From an uncultured Eubacteriales bacterium (GTDB lineage Bacteria; Bacillota; Clostridia; Oscillospirales; CAG-272): a stretch of 37,049 bases of DNA. This document shows positions 32,364 through 37,049 of the stretch, one piece after another (the stretch's first letter is position 1; each line of letters begins with the position of its first letter). The stretch spans positions 1 through 37,049 of the forward strand of contig CAKRPQ010000010.1 in NCBI GenBank assembly GCA_934385225.1, in the 5' to 3' direction. Below the pieces are notes generated by a model that searched no databases, had not been told where the DNA came from, and worked only from the letters and a program-made list of their open reading frames with translations. The position numbers were made by a program, and so were the translations under genes.

Positions 32364-33386
32364 ATGAAAACGCTTGAATTTGACCTCTCGGAGAAAAATG
32401 TCAGACCGCTCGGCAGGTGCCTTGTAAAGGGCGGAAAAATAATATGCGACAACGTCGGTACGGGCTTTGAATGCCGTTTTTCGGGAAACGCGATAAGGGT
32501 TTATCCCACGCTTGATTCCGCCGACGCTTCGCCCGTTTACTTTATGGTCACGATTGACGAAGCGAACTTCAAAATTTCGCTCGCCTCGCGCGAGCAGACG
32601 GTGGTATGCGACGGACTTGCGGACGGCGAACACTATTTCAGAATTGTCAGAATTACCGAGATACGCGATGTCGGAGGTACTCTTGTCGGCGGAATGTCTT
32701 TTGAAAAAGCGGATATTATGGGTGCTTCTCCCGAAATCCTTCCCGTTCCTGCCAAAAAGGCAAGAAAGATCGCGTTCTTCGGCGATTCGATAACGAACGG
32801 CTGGGGAGTGACGAACGACGGCGAACGCGACGTGTTTGTCATTTACGAGCAGGATCATACAAAGACATACGCCTATCTTACGGCAAAGCATTTTGACGCG
32901 GACGAAAGCGTTCTCGCGCTTTCGGGACATGGCGTTGTCGCGGACTACGGCGGAAACAGAGCAAATCCCATGAAGAGCTTTTACCCATATCTTTCGAGGC
33001 GTAAAGAAGAGCCGTACGATATTTCGGCGGAAGAAAACAGACCCGACCTTGTCGTTATAGCCCTCGGAACGAACGATTTGCACGGCGGCACCTCCGAAAA
33101 GGAGTTCGCTGACGCTATGCGAGAGCTTATTTCGCTTGTCCGCGCGGATCTGCCCGATACGGATATAATCTGGTTCTACGAAATGATGGGAAATCACTTT
33201 TACACGGTGATTAAGGACACTACCGAGAGCCTCCGCGAAACGGATAAGCATATTTATTGCCTTGAAAGCAGGCAAATTGACAGGAATAAGGGCGAGATCG
33301 GCGCAGGCTGGCACCCAAGTGCCGTCGGACAGGCGCGCATAGCCTCCGAACTTGAAGATTTTATACATAAAAACCTTAATTGGTGA
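32364..33386 (+). CDS. CE2-like carbohydrate esterase (SGNH hydrolase)
   Basis: CE2 enzymes remove acetyl groups from xylan or cello-oligosaccharides. The N-terminal beta-sandwich (1-~125) is followed by the SGNH domain: block I FFGDSITNGWG (Ser142), the block III VIALGTNDLHGG, and block V GWHPSAVGQ (His). 340 residues without a signal peptide, so probably intracellular. GGAGGG within the end of the preceding gene is the ribosome binding site, indicating coupling with the foldase lipoprotein. Confidence 0.88.
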   Translation: MKTLEFDLSEKNVRPLGRCLVKGGKIICDNVGTGFECRFSGNAIRVYPTLDSADASPVYFMVTIDEANFKISLASREQTVVCDGLADGEHYFRIVRITEIRDVGGTLVGGMSFEKADIMGASPEILPVPAKKARKIAFFGDSITNGWGVTNDGERDVFVIYEQDHTKTYAYLTAKHFDADESVLALSGHGVVADYGGNRANPMKSFYPYLSRRKEEPYDISAEENRPDLVVIALGTNDLHGGTSEKEFADAMRELISLVRADLPDTDIIWFYEMMGNHFYTVIKDTTESLRETDKHIYCLESRQIDRNKGEIGAGWHPSAVGQARIASELEDFIHKNLNW

Positions 33387-33405
33387 TAGAGGTGTAATAA
33401 ATAAT

Positions 33406-33446
33406 ACCGCAGAGCCGTTTGACGCGATTTCTGCGGTTTTATTTTT
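33406..33446 (+). terminator. Terminator after the CE2-like gene
   Basis: ACCGCAGA (33406-33413) pairs with TCTGCGGT (33430-33437), followed by TTTATTTTTG. Confidence 0.85.
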
Positions 33447-33451
33447 GCCAA

Positions 33452-33641
33452 ATAAAAACATTTACTATGACATGCTCAAATCATAGGAGGTGAATATGAC
33501 ACTCTTGACGAACCGATTGCGGCAAATGGGAAAAATCGGAAATAGATTTGCGTGAGCGATAATTCCACCGCATATCAGAAATGGTCATTTGAAGAAGTAT
33601 AAACGATTTTTACATATCGCCCGCCGTCATATGACGGCGGG
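33452..33641 (+). pseudogene. Deleted fourth copy of the lipoprotein cassette
   Basis: Left part (33452-33497) equals the cassette leader: a damaged -10 (CATGCT for TATACT) and AGGAGGTGAATAT. It runs without a break into the last codons of a cassette A-type lipoprotein (GEYDTLDEPIAANGKNRK-stop at 33545), then the last codons of the lectin gene (TAYQKWSFEEV-stop at 33602) and the 22-bp terminator palindrome (33620-33641). All the lipoprotein body is missing. The junction is the 10-mer AGGTGAATAT (33488-33497), which occurs in intact cassette A both at the ribosome binding site and in the C-terminal codons. Confidence 0.88.
33567..33641 (+). repeat. 3' repeat of the lipoprotein cassette, copy in the deleted cassette
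   Basis: Same ~75-base block as at 15204-15278 (inverted) and 34883-34957: end of the lectin gene plus the terminator palindrome. Confidence 0.88.
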
Positions 33642-33681
33642 AGGTATGTTGCTAAAATTGCACTTTGACGCAAAATATTAC

Positions 33682-33710
33682 TTGACAAAAAGTATTTACT
33701 ATGATATACT
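33682..33710 (+). promoter_or_regulatory. Cassette B promoter
   Basis: TTGACA (33682-33687), 17-bp spacer ending in TGA, TATACT (33705-33710), then AGGAGGTGA at 33719-33727. Confidence 0.88.
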
Positions 33711-33733
33711 CAAATCACAGGAGGTGAATATGA

Positions 33734-34861
33734 ATGTCTCATATTACTGTATTTAACAATGACAAGGCATTTTTGCGCAAGTTCTTAATATTTATAGTTT
33801 TCTCCGCAATTATCTTGCTTTCTTTTGCCTCCTGCGGAAAGACGGGGGCGGGCAAGTCCACGGAAGCGAAAGGCACGCAAAATACTACGGAGGAATATAA
33901 AGTTCCCTTTCTTGTCGCCGAGCTTCCTTTGAAAACAAAAAGAGTTTCAAAGGAATCGCTTTCGTCTTTCGGCAGCAATCTGACGGAAATTAAAATCGGC
34001 AAAAATGTGCGTGATATTTCCGACGACGCTTTTGCGGGACTTGAAAAACTCAAAAATATAAGTCTCGATATCGAAAACAAATATTACACAAAGACTTATT
34101 GCGAGGATTTTGACCCGCTCGGTATGTTTGTCATTTACAAAAACGATTTTTCTCAAATATTTGTTTTCGACAATGGGGACGGCGCGATCGACTTTTTCGA
34201 CAAAACTCTTAACCGCATAGTGCTCGAATCAGGAAAAGAGGATATAAAACTCATTTGCGGCGGCGCCGTCATGTCGGTAAAAATAAGCAGGGAGGACGGC
34301 TTCGGCGATATGCAGCCGTGCTGGTATCTGACATCGGTCTGCTATGACGTTACAAGGTTTGATTTTAACACTCCCGTGCAGATCACGGGAAACCTCAGAA
34401 CGAGAATGTTTGCGTCGGACGGTGCATTCGTTTTTTCCGTCGTGTACTATAACTGGGCGGATATATATATTCTGAAAGACGGCAAAACGCTTTATATTCC
34501 AAGCACAGAGGGAGACGAAACAAAGCGGTCGCTGTCGATCTGCAAGCGCGGCGACGGACATATAGGGTATAGGCGAATTGACGAAAAATATACATCTATG
34601 CAGGTCGATATGATAACATTTACCGTCACGGAAAGAGATCAGTATTACAGCGACGAGGGTCTGTTCGTTCTTAAAGACGACGGCGAGGGCGGTTACGAAT
34701 ACGAACTTCACTCCGAGGTAACCTATACTCTCACCGATTACACCGAAAGCCGCGGGCTTACGCTTGACGAGTGGTGCATTAGCAAAAATCCGTACGGCAT
34801 GGAGAGCGAATACGGCAGCCTTGAAGAACTTATGGAGGCAAACAGGAAAAATCGAAAATAG
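33734..34861 (+). CDS. Cassette lipoprotein B
   Basis: Near-identical first 34 residues to copies A and C (FLRKFLIFIVFSAIILLSFASC, lipobox Cys34), then a divergent body. It has a shorter linker, a partial LRR-like unit (LTEIKIGKNVRDISDDAFAGLEKLKNI, ~80-115) and ~260 unrecognised residues ending GSLEELMEANRKNRK. 375 residues. The ATG at 33734 is used by analogy with copy A (MSHI-start); an ATG at 33730 is out of frame. The partner gene after it has been reduced to a stub, so B now stands alone. The conserved signal region with a diverged mature part suggests diversification of the exposed domain. Confidence 0.86.
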   Translation: MSHITVFNNDKAFLRKFLIFIVFSAIILLSFASCGKTGAGKSTEAKGTQNTTEEYKVPFLVAELPLKTKRVSKESLSSFGSNLTEIKIGKNVRDISDDAFAGLEKLKNISLDIENKYYTKTYCEDFDPLGMFVIYKNDFSQIFVFDNGDGAIDFFDKTLNRIVLESGKEDIKLICGGAVMSVKISREDGFGDMQPCWYLTSVCYDVTRFDFNTPVQITGNLRTRMFASDGAFVFSVVYYNWADIYILKDGKTLYIPSTEGDETKRSLSICKRGDGHIGYRRIDEKYTSMQVDMITFTVTERDQYYSDEGLFVLKDDGEGGYEYELHSEVTYTLTDYTESRGLTLDEWCISKNPYGMESEYGSLEELMEANRKNRK

Positions 34862-34918
34862 ATTTGCGCAAGCGATGATTACACCGCATATCAGAAAAGG
34901 TCATTTGAAGAAGTATAA
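34862..34918 (+). pseudogene. Stub of the lectin gene after lipoprotein B
   Basis: Directly after the TAG of lipoprotein B the same frame reads ICASDDYTAYQKRSFEEV-stop, the end of the lectin protein. The junction (AAATAGATTTGCG) is the same as in the deleted copy at 33541-33553, so both descend from one deletion event. Confidence 0.78.
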
Positions 34919-34957
34919 ACGATTTTTACATATCGCCCGCCGTCATATGACGGCGGG
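34883..34957 (+). repeat. 3' repeat of the lipoprotein cassette, copy B
   Basis: Third copy of the ~75-base block; the palindrome is at 34936-34957. Confidence 0.88.
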
Positions 34958-34961
34958 TTTT
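34936..34961 (+). terminator. Terminator of cassette B
   Basis: Perfect 22-bp palindrome of CCCGCCGTCAT and its complement followed by TTTTAG. Confidence 0.8.
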
Positions 34962-35082
34962 AGTATATTTATTTTAATGCAAAGGCAGTATTATCTAATA
35001 CTGTCATATAAACACATTAACTAAGATATGATGTAACAATTTGTATAATATGCCGAATTTATGCTTTTTGGTAAAATATTAC

Positions 35083-35111
35083 TTGACAAAAAGTATCTAC
35101 TATGATATACT
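35083..35111 (+). promoter_or_regulatory. Cassette C promoter
   Basis: TTGACA (35083-35088), 17-bp spacer ending in TGA, TATACT (35106-35111), AGGAGGTGA at 35120-35128. Homology with cassette A reaches further upstream (ATGCTTTTTGGTAAAATATT). Confidence 0.88.
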
Positions 35112-35134
35112 CAAATCACAGGAGGTGAATATAA

Positions 35135-36310
35135 ATGTATTATATCGCTGTATTTAACAATGAAAGGGCATTTTTGCGCAAGTTTTTAATATTTATAGTT
35201 TTCTCCGCGATTATCTTACTTTCTTTTGCCTCCTGCGGAAAGACGGAGGCGGGCAAATCTGCCGAAAAGGAAACAGAGACACTATCGGAACACGTCACCG
35301 AAACGGAAACAGTCGAAGAAATCGAAACATATGTTCCCGATGAGAACTTTTTTGTGATCGGTACTTGTTTAATGCAATATAAAGGCACAGACACAGTCGT
35401 GACCATACCCGACTATGTGACCGAGATTGCCGATCGCGCGTTTGAGAACACGCCGAACGCGGACAAAATAACCGAAATCCGCCTTGGACGCGGCATCACA
35501 AAAATATCCGCAAAAGCATTTTTCGGGCTTGACCTGCTCACAAGGGTAGAGTCGTGCGCAAATCCGAACTTTACGACGAAATACATCGAAGAGGACAATT
35601 CATACGCGCTTTATTCGGTCGCCGATCCGCTGATTTTCTGCTTTCCCGATCGCTCGGACGGCAGTATAACATTTTTTGACGATCCGAAATATTGCGGTGA
35701 TTACGACGGTAAAAAGTTCACAGCGGTCATTTACGACGCATTATTTGAATTATATTTTTCTTTTGACGAATACGGACGCTATGCATATCTTTGTTCCGTA
35801 AATCAGGGCGGCAATGTACTTACATTCGACGAGATTGACGGGTCTTTTCACGGGAATATGGGCTTTTACGCATTAAAAACGCAGAACGTTTTCGTTTACA
35901 TGTGTACAGGTTATATTTATGCGGACTCATATATTTTCACCGAAAACGGCGTATTCAAGGTTCTGACGATTAATGCCCGCGATATTGATTATGGCATTTC
36001 TTTTTACACCGACGGGGATATGCTTAAATATCGGAAAGTATCACGGCAATATTTCGAAATATTATCAGGACAAACTGTTATGTCGGGAGCATTTTGTCAT
36101 ATGACGGACAGAAATGACTTTTGCGAGGAGTTCGGCTTTGCCGATGTGAGCACCGACGGCATTTCATATATCCCCGAAAAAACATACAATATTTCGGAGT
36201 ATTTTACACTTATCGGCGCAGACATTGATAAATGTTTTGAAGAGTTTAATCAGAACGGTGAATACAAAAACCTTGACGATTATCTGAACAGAAAAAAAGA
36301 GAAAGGATAG
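35135..36310 (+). CDS. Cassette lipoprotein C with a BspA-type leucine-rich repeat
   Basis: Same signal peptide (Cys34), a Thr/Glu linker (ETETLSEHVTETETVEE), then an LRR_5 unit almost identical to copy A (VVTIPDYVTEIADRAFENT ... KITEIRLGRGITKISAKAFFGL). After ~residue 140 the sequence diverges from A, although the end (YIPEKTYNISEYFTLIGADI ... GEYKNLDDYL) is again similar. 391 residues. Seven bases after its stop begins the CHAP/lectin gene, so this copy shows the complete cassette. Surface-anchored; function unknown. It could be a partner, inhibitor or docking protein of the enzyme downstream (inference). Confidence 0.87.
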   Translation: MYYIAVFNNERAFLRKFLIFIVFSAIILLSFASCGKTEAGKSAEKETETLSEHVTETETVEEIETYVPDENFFVIGTCLMQYKGTDTVVTIPDYVTEIADRAFENTPNADKITEIRLGRGITKISAKAFFGLDLLTRVESCANPNFTTKYIEEDNSYALYSVADPLIFCFPDRSDGSITFFDDPKYCGDYDGKKFTAVIYDALFELYFSFDEYGRYAYLCSVNQGGNVLTFDEIDGSFHGNMGFYALKTQNVFVYMCTGYIYADSYIFTENGVFKVLTINARDIDYGISFYTDGDMLKYRKVSRQYFEILSGQTVMSGAFCHMTDRNDFCEEFGFADVSTDGISYIPEKTYNISEYFTLIGADIDKCFEEFNQNGEYKNLDDYLNRKKEKG

Positions 36311-36317
36311 TACGACA

Positions 36318-37049
36318 ATGAAAAATCAAGAAGTAATTAATATTTTAACACAATATTCGGCGGAATACGGTTCAAACTGCTTTTGGAACAAGGGTCTTAT
36401 CGAATCGCAATTATCGGCAAGCGAATGGGGAATTACAAACCAAAAATGTAGCGAAACACACTGTACATCGAATAAATTTGGCAATGCAATACAGTGCTAC
36501 GGGTATTCATTGTTCGTTGCATATGTCATATTCGGAGATAAATTATGGTACAATACAATCGAATCCGCAGCAGATGGCACCGCATTGACTGGCGGTTGGA
36601 AAATATTCAAGAGCAATCTTTCATCTGTTACAATTGAACCTGGTGATATAATAAGAACAAACGGACATTCCGCAATGGTTCATAATGTCAACTCCGACGG
36701 CACATTCACCGTAACGGAATGTTGGGGAAGCAAATATTACGGGTGCCCGATCAAATGGGGAAACTTTAACGGAAGTCAAGTGAATAAGTATGTTTCTACG
36801 GTTTTAAGTGCTGCCATATATGTTCTCAAAGCACCGAAAACATACAAAATAAAAAATGTCGGTTCGAATAAATACTTATCTGTTATGAGCGGAACCGCGT
36901 ATAATGAAGCACGCGTTATTCAGTTGACTAGTAACAGTACGGATAGTCAAAAATGGCTAACTAACAGTTATTTCGGACAGGAAAAAATAATAACGGCACT
37001 CGATCATGACCTTTCGATAAAATACGATGAATCAAGTACGGATATACAC
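36318..37049 (+). CDS. CHAP/NlpC-like cysteine peptidase with a ricin-B lectin domain (3' end outside window)
   Basis: Frame open from the ATG at 36318 to the window end (244 codons). Residues ~1-170 look like a papain-type amidase/CHAP domain: Cys60 in AIQCYGYSLFVAYVIFG, His117 in GDIIRTNGHSAMVHNV, then FTVTECWGSKYYG. From ~175 a ricin-B-like lectin starts (YKIKNVGSNKYLSVMSG ... STDSQKWL). The decayed paralogues show that the protein should end in QKWSFEEV. There is no signal peptide. The ribosome binding site is GAAAGGA in the end of the lipoprotein gene. Likely cell-wall or glycan-directed hydrolase; the family assignment rests on motifs only. Confidence 0.75.
   Translation, partial: MKNQEVINILTQYSAEYGSNCFWNKGLIESQLSASEWGITNQKCSETHCTSNKFGNAIQCYGYSLFVAYVIFGDKLWYNTIESAADGTALTGGWKIFKSNLSSVTIEPGDIIRTNGHSAMVHNVNSDGTFTVTECWGSKYYGCPIKWGNFNGSQVNKYVSTVLSAAIYVLKAPKTYKIKNVGSNKYLSVMSGTAYNEARVIQLTSNSTDSQKWLTNSYFGQEKIITALDHDLSIKYDESSTDIH

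Noticed and set aside
31209..33461. 750-residue minus-strand ORF
   Set aside because: It is the shadow of the trigger-factor-like and CE2-like genes, which have clear domains, starts and ribosome binding sites.
15204..34957. The recurring 22-bp palindromes as CRISPR repeats or insertion-sequence ends
   Set aside because: Only three copies, not regularly spaced, each located at the 3' end of a lipoprotein cassette and acting as its terminator; no transposase is present.

Overview
The window looks like part of a chromosome of an anaerobic Clostridia-type Firmicute, probably a gut or rumen lineage. The evidence is an Rnf electron-transport subunit, the redox repressor Rex, a 'reversed' rubrerythrin beside a PerR-like Fur-family repressor, a DnaD/DnaI-type helicase-loading pair, strong AGGAGG ribosome binding sites, sigma-A promoters (many with a TGn extension) and lipobox lipoproteins. 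No rRNA, tRNA, CRISPR array or cas operon was found.

Layout. 1-2160: the 3' part of rnfB, then a solitary AT-rich gene of unknown function with its own terminator. 2188-4787: an operon of dCMP deaminase, LMW phosphatase, rimI and tsaD. 4788-5262: a gene-free stretch with six exact matches to the DnaA-box consensus TTWTNCACA. 5263-8028: rex, a DnaD-domain gene and a DnaI/DnaC-type ATPase, overlapping one another. 8089-9265: reverse rubrerythrin and a PerR-like repressor, both on the minus strand, sharing one operator sequence. 9300-12870: a mosaic island of decayed pieces (an HTH gene with ATC where its start should be, gene fragments, mobile-element-type small ORFs) around a divergent AraC regulator and an internally deleted FAD oxidoreductase. 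12938-15173: pgk-tpiA on the minus strand behind a Rex-like site. 15204-16779: lipoprotein cassette A, followed by a solitary MazF. 17499-20312: a lipoprotein and a YgiQ radical-SAM protein. 20325-23348 (minus): Gfo/Idh/MocA, ddl and prmC. 23469-30359: a Cys/Asp-rich membrane protein, murD, murI, an aluminium-resistance/Met-gamma-lyase-type PLP enzyme, a lipoprotein, a cysteine desulfurase and a stand-alone CARF (DUF1887, Card1/Can2-like) nuclease-type protein. 30452-33386: histidine phosphatase, a lipid-anchored trigger-factor-like foldase and a CE2-like SGNH esterase. 33452-37049: three tandem copies, one almost deleted, of the lipoprotein cassette. The last copy keeps an intact partner gene, a CHAP/NlpC-like domain joined to a ricin-B lectin domain, that runs off the window.

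The most interesting system is the repeated cassette. Each copy has the same strong promoter, the same AGGAGGTGA leader and a lipoprotein. The intact form is followed by a putative cysteine-peptidase/lectin gene. Four copies show successive decay: an intact pair (C), a partner gene with two stops and a large deletion (A), a partner reduced to its last codons (B), and a copy whose lipoprotein gene was removed exactly between two 10-bp direct repeats (AGGTGAATAT). The CARF protein without CRISPR and the DnaA-box cluster in front of the helicase-loader genes are the next best leads.
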